Virus record (IMG/VR): IMGVR_UViG_3300007346_000279
Coordinates: 1 to 22,372 of that record
Direction: 5' to 3' (one strand)
Source of the DNA: a virus
Length of the DNA: 22,372 nucleotides
The position numbers were made by a program, and so were the translations under genes. This document shows, piece by piece, positions 13,332-19,491 of the stretch. Under the pieces are notes generated by a model. The model worked only from the letters and a program-made list of their open reading frames with translations, ran no database searches and was not told the DNA's origin. The number at the start of each line of letters is the position of its first letter. The first letter of the stretch is position 1.

Positions 13332-13921
13332 CAGGAAAGCAGACAGGACAGATCGCAGCAGCGATCGCAGCAGCGACAGGGTCGATCGGATACGTGCGTC
13401 AGACCGGGCAAAACACGCACCATCGGTACGCGTACGCGTCGGACGAAGATCTTGCACGAGCAGTCAACCCGGCGCTCGTCGCGCACGGTCTCGCGATTGC
13501 GCCGGTCAACATGACGCACGCCCGCGAGGGTAAGTCCGTGATCGTCACGGTCACGTGGGAGATCCGGCACTCGTCAGGCGAGTCGATGCAGATGATGACG
13601 ATCGGGGAGGATGCCGACCGCGGCGATGGTAAAACGGTTTACAAGTGCATGACAGGGGCGCGCAAGTATCTGCTCCGCTTGCTGTTCTGCATCGCGACGG
13701 GTGACGACGCGGAGCAGCACACGCCCGCACCGCCCGCGCCCCGCCTGCCGGAACCGGTGATCCCCGAAGGGCAGACAGCACAGGACGTGCTGTATCGAAT
13801 GGCACGCGAGTCGGCGGGCAGCGACACGGACAGGCTGGCAAAGTCGATCGACTACATCGACGGACTGACGGACGCACAAGCGCGCGCAACGCTGGCACGC
13901 AAACAGCAGGGGACGACATGA
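13319..13921 (+). CDS. erf: ERF-family single-strand annealing recombinase
   Basis: ATG at 13319 follows GGAGG and overlaps the exonuclease gene by 13 bases; 200 aa. An Ile-Ala-Ala-Ala repeat opens the protein (encoded by a 12-bp tandem duplication at 13351-13374). The ERF core follows: YAYASDEDLARAVNPALVAHGL, then GDGKTVYKCMTGARKYLLRL before LFCIATGDDAE. A Pro-rich linker (about 138-160) separates a small C-terminal helical domain with ALARKQQ-like ends, typical of ERF proteins. It anneals complementary single strands coated by SSB. Confidence 0.88.
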   Translation: MDQVTGKQTGQIAAAIAAATGSIGYVRQTGQNTHHRYAYASDEDLARAVNPALVAHGLAIAPVNMTHAREGKSVIVTVTWEIRHSSGESMQMMTIGEDADRGDGKTVYKCMTGARKYLLRLLFCIATGDDAEQHTPAPPAPRLPEPVIPEGQTAQDVLYRMARESAGSDTDRLAKSIDYIDGLTDAQARATLARKQQGTT

Positions 13922-14355
13922 TCTGTGTCGCATTGCTCGCGCTCGGACTCGACATCGCACCGACCGCCGAACCGGTGTGTGCTGATGTCGTTGAAGCGGC
14001 GGAAGCGTATCACCTGCCGCCGTCCGTGCTGGTCTCGATTGCGTGGCACGAGTCGCGACTGTGGCCCGACGTAGTGCACCCGGAGTCAGGTGCAGCGGGA
14101 CCGTTGCAGGTCATGCCGCAGTTGCAAACGGACGCGGGGTTGATCGACGACGGTGCGCGGATCTTCCGGCAGTGGCTAGATCACGAGGCGCAATCGTGCG
14201 TCGAGATTCCGACAATCGACCAGATCGGTGCGGCGCTCTGCCGCTATGCCTGCGGGTATCGCTGCGAGCATCCGTGCCGGTGGTCAACAACCCGTCTCGC
14301 ACTGGCCGAGACTATCACCGCGGCAACTGCCGCAAGCTATGAGGGCAACGAATGA
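13918..14355 (+). CDS. Secreted lytic transglycosylase-like protein (SLT fold)
   Basis: ATG at 13918 overlaps the ERF stop (ATGA); the stop overlaps the SSB ATG in the same way. 145 aa. An N-terminal hydrophobic segment to about residue 22 looks like a signal peptide. The SLT motifs are clear: VSIAWHESRL with catalytic Glu45, and HPESGAAGPLQVMPQL (54-69). The C-terminal part has five Cys (94, 108, 112, 116, 120), which may form disulfides outside the cytoplasm. It would cleave the glycan strands of peptidoglycan. Its place between recombinase and SSB, far from the lysis cassette, is unusual and suggests early expression. Confidence 0.8.
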   Translation: MICVALLALGLDIAPTAEPVCADVVEAAEAYHLPPSVLVSIAWHESRLWPDVVHPESGAAGPLQVMPQLQTDAGLIDDGARIFRQWLDHEAQSCVEIPTIDQIGAALCRYACGYRCEHPCRWSTTRLALAETITAATAASYEGNE

Positions 14356-14714
14356 TCACGATCACAGCAAGTGGACGACTCGGGCGAGACAGCGAAGTCA
14401 AGCGGATCGGGGACGGCACCGTGTGCAACTTCGCGGTCGCAGCGGAGTCGGGACGCGATAAAGAAACCACGTGGTTCGATTGCGAACTGTGGGGACGACG
14501 TGGCGAAGTGCTCGCGCCGTACCTGACGAAAGGTGCACAGGTCACTGTCGTCGGGGAATACTCGACCCGCGAGCACAATGGGAAAGTGTACGCAAAGATC
14601 CGCGTGCATGACATCGCGTTGCAGGGAGGCGGCAGCGGTCGCACCGCCCGCGCCTCGCAGGGTGCGCAGCAGTCGCAGGGCGGCGGATTCACCGACGACG
14701 CGATCCCGTTCTGA
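14352..14714 (+). CDS. ssb: Single-stranded DNA-binding protein
   Basis: ATG at 14352 overlaps the preceding stop (ATGA); 120 aa. OB-fold signatures: GRLGRDSEVKRIGDGTVCNFAVA at the start, WFDCELWG, then LTKGAQVTVVGEYSTRE and KVYAKIRVHDIALQ. A Gly/Gln-rich linker is followed by the acidic tip DDAIPF, the tail that recruits partner proteins in bacterial SSBs. It coats single strands during replication and supports the ERF protein. Confidence 0.93.
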   Translation: MITITASGRLGRDSEVKRIGDGTVCNFAVAAESGRDKETTWFDCELWGRRGEVLAPYLTKGAQVTVVGEYSTREHNGKVYAKIRVHDIALQGGGSGRTARASQGAQQSQGGGFTDDAIPF

Positions 14715-14878
14715 TGATGACGACGAACCAGATCGAGGACATCAGAGTCCGACCCGCTGACCACGGGTGCACGTTGATCGACGTGCACGGTGTTGCGGTG
14801 CTGCTGACTCCGCGTCAGTGCGAGGCACTGGCCCGCCGATTGCTTGAGCGTGCCGCGGGCAGCAATGCGCCGGAATAG
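14714..14878 (+). CDS. Conserved-architecture small protein, 54 aa
   Basis: ATG at 14714 shares one base with the SSB stop (TGATG); ends at TAG 14876-14878. The protein runs IEDIRVRPADHG, then strands (TLIDVHGVAVLL), then TPRQCEALARRLLERAAG. This is the same strand plus T/S-x-x-x-A helix layout as the tiny genes at 1058-1228, 1218-1421 and 5007-5210. Function unknown. Confidence 0.6.
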   Translation: MMTTNQIEDIRVRPADHGCTLIDVHGVAVLLTPRQCEALARRLLERAAGSNAPE

Positions 14879-15029
14879 CCAACCCCGCGATCGCCGTATC
14901 GGCAACCCACCGCGCCCCGCCGTCCCCGAGTCAATCGACGGGCGGCGGGTGCTCGGTGTGGAGCGACAGCGCGATCGGTGGGTTGCGATTGTTGAGGACG
15001 GGGAGCGCGCGTCGTTCGTCGAGTTCTAA
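14865..15029 (+). CDS. Small basic protein, 54 aa, last gene of the early operon
   Basis: ATG at 14865 overlaps the upstream gene by 14 bases; a TTG seven codons earlier is an alternative. The N-terminal half is Arg/Pro-rich and probably disordered; the C-terminal half (DGRRVLGVERQRDRWVAIVE then an acidic end) looks like a small beta hairpin. No ribosome site of note. Its stop codon overlaps the stop codon of the opposing metallophosphoesterase gene. Function unknown. Confidence 0.45.
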   Translation: MRRNSQPRDRRIGNPPRPAVPESIDGRRVLGVERQRDRWVAIVEDGERASFVEF

Positions 15030-16501
15030 ACCTCGCACCACATCGGCATGGGCAACCGCCCCGAGTGATGCACTCGCCACACACCGACGCACCGACGCGA
15101 TCCGGTGTAGTGCTTTGTGGCGTGCCAGTCGTCCGCGGATGCGGGCGACCCCATGCAGACCGTCAGCACTCCGTGATCGTCCTGCCACTGCGCGCGGCGC
15201 GCGTGCAAGTGACCGTGCGCGATCATGGCGTGGCGGATGTCGCAGTCCCGCGGCGCCTCGCGTCGTAGTGTCGCAGCTGCTCGCTTTGCGTCCGCGCCGT
15301 CCCCGTGATGCAGCATCAGGGGCACGCGACCGATCGCGATCACCTTGTGCGGTGTCTCGCTCGTGTCAACGGTCACTCGTGCCTCGTCGCGATACCGCTG
15401 CTCAAGCGCGAGCGCGACAGCGTGACCGAGTACCCGATCGTGATTCCCCGGCACGTGCACAGCTAGCACCGGGGCAGTCGTCGCGAGCAGGTCGATCAAT
15501 CCTGCCATCAGTTCGATCGCCGCGCGTAACGCTTGCGCGGTACTGCCGACAGACTGCGCACCCTGTGCCGTGCCGCTCGTGGTTGTCTGCGAGTACGTGT
15601 CCGAGTGGAGCAGGTCCGAACCGACTGGCACAATCCACCGGTCAGGCATTTCGCCCCACGTCGATCGCACGTCGCTCGGCACTCGGGCGAGCAGTGCTCG
15701 CAGTCCGTCCACCTGCTCGCGCAGCGTGTGATCGCGATCGTGCGTCCGCTTGCCAACGTGGAGATCGGTTGTTCCCACGATGCAGTCCCACGGGCCACGG
15801 TCGCACGACTCGGGGTCGATTGACACCGCGGGAATGTCTAGTTCTGACACCGCATCCCGCAACGCGTCGTGCACCTCGCGCCACCGCTGTGCATCCTGCC
15901 GGGTGCGGTTCCAGTCCCTGCGGTCCGCGCGAACCATTGCCTCGCGCTCGCGCGCTCGCAGTGCGTCCGCGGTTAGTGCTCCGATCGTCGACCCTGCGAT
16001 CTCCTCGTCCGTCCACGGCGCTCGGGTTTTCGTCAAGCACAGACTGTGCTTGACCGCAGAGAACGACGCGCGATCAATCTCAAATTCGCGGGTGATCTCT
16101 GCGATCGTCATGCCGCCCGCGGTGTATGCTCGCCACAGTCTGCGAACCCACGCACCGGGTCGCACGAGGTGCCCGCCAGCGGGTGCACACTGCACGATGT
16201 ACGTGTCCTCGCTGCCGACGTACACGTACCCGTCACGCTCAACCGTGGCGCCCGTTGTGCGGACCTCGTCGTCAGCGGTCAGGTGTTGGGTGCCCGCCGA
16301 GTCCGCATCGCACGGGTCGCCATCTTCGCGAGGCGCACTCGTCGGGGACTCGGCGGGCGAACTGTCCCCACACCAGTATTGATTGAGGTGCGGGTATTCC
16401 GGGTCCGGTCTCGTGGCGATCTTGCCCGCCGCTTTGCGGTCCCGAAGTGTGCTCGTGCTGATCTCAAGTTCTGCCGCTGCATCCGCTGCGCGTAACCACA
16501 T
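15026..16501 (-). CDS. Metallophosphoesterase with N-terminal helix-turn-helix motifs
   Basis: ATG at 16501 follows GGGGGCGG; 491 aa. The calcineurin-like signature is complete: TDLHVG (D246, H248), GSDLLHSD (295-301), GNHD (352-355), HHGD (398-401) and AHGHLH (428-433), giving a two-metal site. Before it lie two DNA-binding-like stretches: an excisionase-like start (AADAAAELEISTSTLRDRKA, 5-24) and MTIAEITREFEIDRAS (131-146) followed by the TDEEI sequence common in phage phosphoesterases of this type. A nuclease related to SbcD/Mre11 or a nucleotide phosphatase are both possible. It is the last gene of the leftward late block and its stop overlaps that of the early operon. Confidence 0.85.
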   Translation of the reverse strand: MWLRAADAAAELEISTSTLRDRKAAGKIATRPDPEYPHLNQYWCGDSSPAESPTSAPREDGDPCDADSAGTQHLTADDEVRTTGATVERDGYVYVGSEDTYIVQCAPAGGHLVRPGAWVRRLWRAYTAGGMTIAEITREFEIDRASFSAVKHSLCLTKTRAPWTDEEIAGSTIGALTADALRAREREAMVRADRRDWNRTRQDAQRWREVHDALRDAVSELDIPAVSIDPESCDRGPWDCIVGTTDLHVGKRTHDRDHTLREQVDGLRALLARVPSDVRSTWGEMPDRWIVPVGSDLLHSDTYSQTTTSGTAQGAQSVGSTAQALRAAIELMAGLIDLLATTAPVLAVHVPGNHDRVLGHAVALALEQRYRDEARVTVDTSETPHKVIAIGRVPLMLHHGDGADAKRAAATLRREAPRDCDIRHAMIAHGHLHARRAQWQDDHGVLTVCMGSPASADDWHATKHYTGSRRCVGVWRVHHSGRLPMPMWCEV

Positions 16502-16521
16502 TCCGCCCCCATTTCGCGGGT

Positions 16522-16773
16522 TTACTCGGGACGCGATCGCAGGTCGTGCGTCGCCTCAAGTCGAACCACCCGATCGTTGAGTGTGTCGACCTTCTCGGAC
16601 AGTCGATCGTGTGCCGCGTGTGTGACGTAGCTCGACACAATGTGCAGTCGCAGATCGTCGATCTTGCTGCTCACCGCTTTGAGTTGCGAGGACAGCCACC
16701 AAGCAAAACCGCCCGCAGTGCTGACCGCACCAACGGCCAGAACGATCGGGACTGTGAGTGATTCGATCGGCAC
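16522..16773 (-). CDS. Membrane-anchored coiled-coil protein, 83 aa (i-spanin-like topology)
   Basis: GTG at 16773 lies four bases after the stop of the 24-codon membrane peptide; an ATG at 16836 in the same frame would add an Arg/Ser-rich start with no ribosome site and is less likely. One transmembrane helix (about 7-28) is followed by a long heptad-type helix (LKAVSSKIDDLRLHI to DRLSEKVDTLNDRVVRLE). An N-terminal anchor plus a coiled coil beyond the membrane is the topology of inner-membrane spanins, but it also fits small phage proteins of unknown role. The neighbouring lipoprotein makes the spanin reading attractive. Confidence 0.6.
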   Translation of the reverse strand: MPIESLTVPIVLAVGAVSTAGGFAWWLSSQLKAVSSKIDDLRLHIVSSYVTHAAHDRLSEKVDTLNDRVVRLEATHDLRSRPE

Positions 16774-16777
16774 GATG

Positions 16778-16852
16778 TCAACTCGTAAAGTGTGCCGCCG
16801 CAATGACGAGGATCGCCAACGCGACGAACGGGACAATCAAAGCCACGCACAC
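16778..16852 (-). CDS. 24-residue membrane peptide
   Basis: GTG at 16852 (or a second GTG at 16846, better spaced from GGAAAGG) lies inside the end of the lipoprotein gene. The peptide is almost all hydrophobic (ALIVPFVALAILVIAAAHF) and ends at TGA 16778-16780, four bases before the next GTG. Coupled placement and a clean transmembrane composition are the evidence; no family recognised. Confidence 0.4.
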   Translation of the reverse strand: MCVALIVPFVALAILVIAAAHFTS

Positions 16853-17046
16853 ACCTTTCCAGGCATGGGAAAACAAACGGGACCGACTGGCGTGACGACG
16901 CACAGGTGATCCGCCTTGCACGACACTTCCACGCCCCACCCGTCCACAGTGACGCCCGCGGACTGATCCGCGGTGTCAACCTGTGCCGCAATAGGGGCGC
17001 CGCAACCTGCGAGCCCGAGGCACGCGAGCACGACCGCCGCGCGCAT
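16837..17046 (-). CDS. Cys-rich lipoprotein, 69 aa (candidate outer-membrane spanin)
   Basis: ATG at 17046 shares one base with the TGA of the upstream gene (TGATG). Signal peptide with lipobox LAGC, acylated Cys at residue 15, preceded by MRAAVVLACLG. The mature part is about 54 residues with four more Cys (43, 49, 58, 66) in WGVEVSCKADHLCVV and GPVCFPMPGKVC. Within a lysis cassette a small lipoprotein suggests an o-spanin, though spanin lipoproteins are usually Pro-rich rather than Cys-rich. A superinfection-exclusion lipoprotein is another option. Confidence 0.65.
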   Translation of the reverse strand: MRAAVVLACLGLAGCGAPIAAQVDTADQSAGVTVDGWGVEVSCKADHLCVVTPVGPVCFPMPGKVCAWL

Positions 17047-17246
17047 CACTGACCCCCGGTCGGTGTACGGTCTCGCAAGTCCGGCGTCCCGTCCCCGTCC
17101 GAGTCCCGCCACAGCAGAGCAGCGATCGCGGTCAGTGACGCAAGCGCCATCTCGTGCCACGGCGCACCGCGTTCAAGCATACCCGCGAGCAGTGTCAGCA
17201 ACCCCGACACCGCCGCGAGAATCAATCCGATGTTGACGTATTTCAA
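17046..17246 (-). CDS. Holin-like two-helix membrane protein, 66 aa
   Basis: TTG start at 17246 overlaps the endolysin stop (TTGA) with GGAGCG upstream. Two hydrophobic helices (about 4-23 and 31-46) with a short polar loop containing RGAPWHE, then a polar tail carrying DSDGDGTPDLRD. Size, topology and position directly after the endolysin fit a holin, which permeabilises the inner membrane to time lysis. The tail matches the aspartate-rich calcium loop of thrombospondin type-3 repeats, unusual for a holin. Confidence 0.65.
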   Translation of the reverse strand: MKYVNIGLILAAVSGLLTLLAGMLERGAPWHEMALASLTAIAALLWRDSDGDGTPDLRDRTPTGGQ

Positions 17247-17803
17247 CGCAATCGCTCCAGTGTGGGTCGGATGAATCCGATCAAGCGGGGGTCGTACACA
17301 GAATACAGCGACTCGTGCGTGTACACACCGTCACCCTCTGCACTGTCCCCGCCCGTGGTATTGCCACCGATCGTGTCGATCATGCCGCTGTCGTATACGC
17401 GCCGCACGACCTCCATGTGTCCCGGTACAGTCTCGCCTCGACGAACAGCGGGCAGGTGCTTCGGGTTGCGGACGATGCACATGAGATCGCCCGGTCGAGG
17501 CGTGCCGGTGACGCGCTCGTCCTCGGTCGCATAATGCCACGACCGCACGACACCGCCCGACGTGCGTGACGTGACGCGGTGCCCGAGGGCAAGCGCGGCA
17601 ATGTGCCAGCACGCCCACCCGAAGTAGGCACACCAAGCGCCCGCCGCCTCGTCATCGCCCCCGCCGATCTCGACGATTGCATCGACCCACCGACCGCGGT
17701 TTGATCCGCGCTCGCGTACCTGCATCAGCGCGAACGACCGAGCGACGAGAACAGCAACCACACCGGGCGCGCGCTGCAACGTGTGCAGTGCTTGCGAGAT
17801 CAT
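17243..17803 (-). CDS. CHAP-domain endolysin
   Basis: ATG at 17803 overlaps the upstream stop (ATGA); 186 aa. The domain has Cys58 in AWCAYFGWACW, RPGDLMCIVRN (103-113), His129 in PGHMEVVRRV and Asn148 in IDTIGGNTTGG, the Cys-His-Asn set of CHAP amidase/endopeptidases. It would cut peptide bonds of peptidoglycan at lysis. The first 30 residues are moderately hydrophobic (VVAVLVARSFALMQV), perhaps a weak signal-anchor or simply a helix. It forms a cassette with the holin-like and lipoprotein genes. A virion-associated hydrolase is possible because tail genes come directly before. Confidence 0.8.
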   Translation of the reverse strand: MISQALHTLQRAPGVVAVLVARSFALMQVRERGSNRGRWVDAIVEIGGGDDEAAGAWCAYFGWACWHIAALALGHRVTSRTSGGVVRSWHYATEDERVTGTPRPGDLMCIVRNPKHLPAVRRGETVPGHMEVVRRVYDSGMIDTIGGNTTGGDSAEGDGVYTHESLYSVYDPRLIGFIRPTLERLR

Positions 17804-18618
17804 GACAAGTAGAAGGCGGCGAATCGCTCGCAGGTCGTAGACTGCTGCGATCCGGCGTAGGCACTGGCGATCAAACCAAGTTCGGTGCCCGCGGTTGACA
17901 CCGCGACCGCATCGAACGCGATCACGTCAGGCGACCGATCGACGACTACCAGCACCCCATTGTTTACGCGATCTTGATACACCTCGATCGTTGTCTCCAC
18001 AGAGTTGTCGATCCCAGTGTCAAACGACGCTCCAGAGTCATAAAGCCGCCACGTCGTGTTGCCTGACGTAGTCACGAGAAATTGTCCGCGACCTCCACCC
18101 GATGATGTTCGCACACCGAACGTCGCAGACTGCACCGCCGATCCGCCCGGATCGGTAGCCTTAGCGCGCTGGATAACCATGCACATTGCATCCGTTGCTC
18201 CCCTCGTGTCCGGCGTACCTGCAACGGACTGACCTGACGCGGACCCTGAGACTACAGCGATCCGGTTCGCCTCGGTTGAGTCGAAGTCGATCGCGCCACC
18301 CGCCGCGATAGACTCGGACCATCCAGCACCGCCTGGATCGCTGGCGATGGCGTTGACGCTCGAGATCGTCGCGCCAAGCAGTGGTCGAAACCACGTGATC
18401 ACGCCGCTCGTGACGTTTGCGGTGTAGAGCACCGGCGTTGTCGACGCGCCGATCACTGCATACTGTCCATCGATGACGGTGTGCGCAGCTTCGATGGCGT
18501 CAAGTCCCGCCTGTCCTGCCGTGTCAGTGATCCACGGCAGCGACGCGGATCCGTCGCGCACGATTGCCGCAGGCGGGGCAGGCGGGGCACCGAATAGCAG
18601 ACCGGGGAACAGTCCCAT
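17800..18618 (-). CDS. Putative tail or fibre protein with jelly-roll-like C-terminus, 272 aa
   Basis: ATG at 18618 sits one base after the upstream stop and behind GCGAGG; an ATG five codons upstream would overlap that gene by 14 bases. Pro/Ala-rich N-terminus, then an alternating strand-rich, Ser/Thr/Gly-rich body. The last ~110 residues (TFGVRTSSGGGRGQFLV, WRLYDSGASFDTGID, VLVVVDRSPDVIAFDAV, LGLIASAYAGS) have the strand pattern of concanavalin/LamG-like jelly rolls used for glycan binding. Late-block position between tail genes and endolysin suggests a distal tail or receptor-binding role; no family match. Confidence 0.6.
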   Translation of the reverse strand: MGLFPGLLFGAPPAPPAAIVRDGSASLPWITDTAGQAGLDAIEAAHTVIDGQYAVIGASTTPVLYTANVTSGVITWFRPLLGATISSVNAIASDPGGAGWSESIAAGGAIDFDSTEANRIAVVSGSASGQSVAGTPDTRGATDAMCMVIQRAKATDPGGSAVQSATFGVRTSSGGGRGQFLVTTSGNTTWRLYDSGASFDTGIDNSVETTIEVYQDRVNNGVLVVVDRSPDVIAFDAVAVSTAGTELGLIASAYAGSQQSTTCERFAAFYLS

Positions 18619-18619
18619 G

Positions 18620-18949
18620 TCAGACCTCGCCATCGGTGAACGCGTACCACGTCACACCGCACGCGCTCGTGCCGCTGGCGGTCGTCAGTCTCACCGAGTT
18701 CGTACCGGTCGAGTCCAAGATCGTCCGCTTGTACGGTCCAAGCAGGGGCGACGAACCGCCCGCCGCGAGAACCACTCCGCTGTTCGCTGCGGACGCGGCA
18801 AGTCCGGGCTCGTTGATTGAGACAGCCACGGACCCCGCGTTGTACACGCGGCACCCGTAGTAGTCGATCCCATCGACGAGATCGCCCGAGACATCGGACG
18901 CGGCACCGCCTGTCGTGGCGGTGACAGTTTCAGCGAGGATCGGTTTCAT
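18620..18949 (-). CDS. Small beta-rich structural protein, 109 aa
   Basis: ATG at 18949 follows GGAG eight bases upstream. The protein is Gly/Ser/Thr/Val-rich with predicted strands throughout (YYGCRVYNAGSVAVSIN, LTTASGTSACGVTWYAF) and a central GVVLAAGGSSPLLGPY segment, resembling small phage head-decoration or tail-cap beta proteins. No helix of note. Function unknown; probable virion component by context. Confidence 0.6.
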   Translation of the reverse strand: MKPILAETVTATTGGAASDVSGDLVDGIDYYGCRVYNAGSVAVSINEPGLAASAANSGVVLAAGGSSPLLGPYKRTILDSTGTNSVRLTTASGTSACGVTWYAFTDGEV

Positions 18950-18984
18950 ATGTCAAGCTCCGTGTGTGTTCGACTGCTAACAGA

Positions 18985-19491
18985 TCAGGGTTCTTCGGTC
19001 AACCAGAGTGAGACAAGTTCACCCGTGCCACCGCTGCGAGACTTCGCCCGAACGTCAGCACGATACACCGTGTCCGCTGTCTGCGACGTGGTCGCGGTTG
19101 TCGTGCTCGTGCCGGTCGTAGTGCTGGCCCGCGAGATCGTCAGCGTTTCGACGAGCGCGCCCGCGAGCGTGTACACTTTGATCTCCACGTCGATGTCGTC
19201 ACCGATCAAGGTCACGCGCAGATCGGGACGCTGATCGGGCGACTTCCGCCAGATCAACCGGTACTGCGGATCGCCCGGATACAGCGTGGCGGTCGTGCTG
19301 ACCAGTGGCGACGATGTCGATCCGCCGACACTTGCGAGCGCGCGCCCTTGCCTGCGATAGATCAACCGCGCGTCCACCGGCAGCGAGCGCGCCGCGTCGT
19401 CCGTAGTGCTGCCCGACCTGATCGCGATCCCCGGCGTCACCGCGTACCGCTGTTCTAGTCGTTCCCATGCCCCGGTGTATGATGTCGTCAC
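18985..19491 (-). CDS. Unknown tail-region protein, 168 aa
   Basis: GTG at 19491 overlaps the upstream TGA (GTGA); an ATG eleven codons earlier lies inside the neighbour and is less likely. Beta-rich, with GDDIDVEIKVYTLAGALVET followed by a Thr/Ser run (about 121-137) and RADVRAKSRSG. The middle (DLRVTLIGDDIDVEIKVY) looks like an Ig-like strand set. Probable baseplate, tip or fibre accessory protein by position. Confidence 0.6.
   Translation of the reverse strand: MTTSYTGAWERLEQRYAVTPGIAIRSGSTTDDAARSLPVDARLIYRRQGRALASVGGSTSSPLVSTTATLYPGDPQYRLIWRKSPDQRPDLRVTLIGDDIDVEIKVYTLAGALVETLTISRASTTTGTSTTTATTSQTADTVYRADVRAKSRSGGTGELVSLWLTEEP

Noticed and set aside
13351-13374. 12-bp tandem repeat at the start of the ERF gene
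   Set aside because: In frame, only adds an Ile-Ala-Ala-Ala unit to a helix; no sign of regulation.
14956-16053. Plus-strand open frame of 365 codons
   Set aside because: Arg/Ser/Pro-rich and antisense to the metallophosphoesterase, whose motifs are complete.
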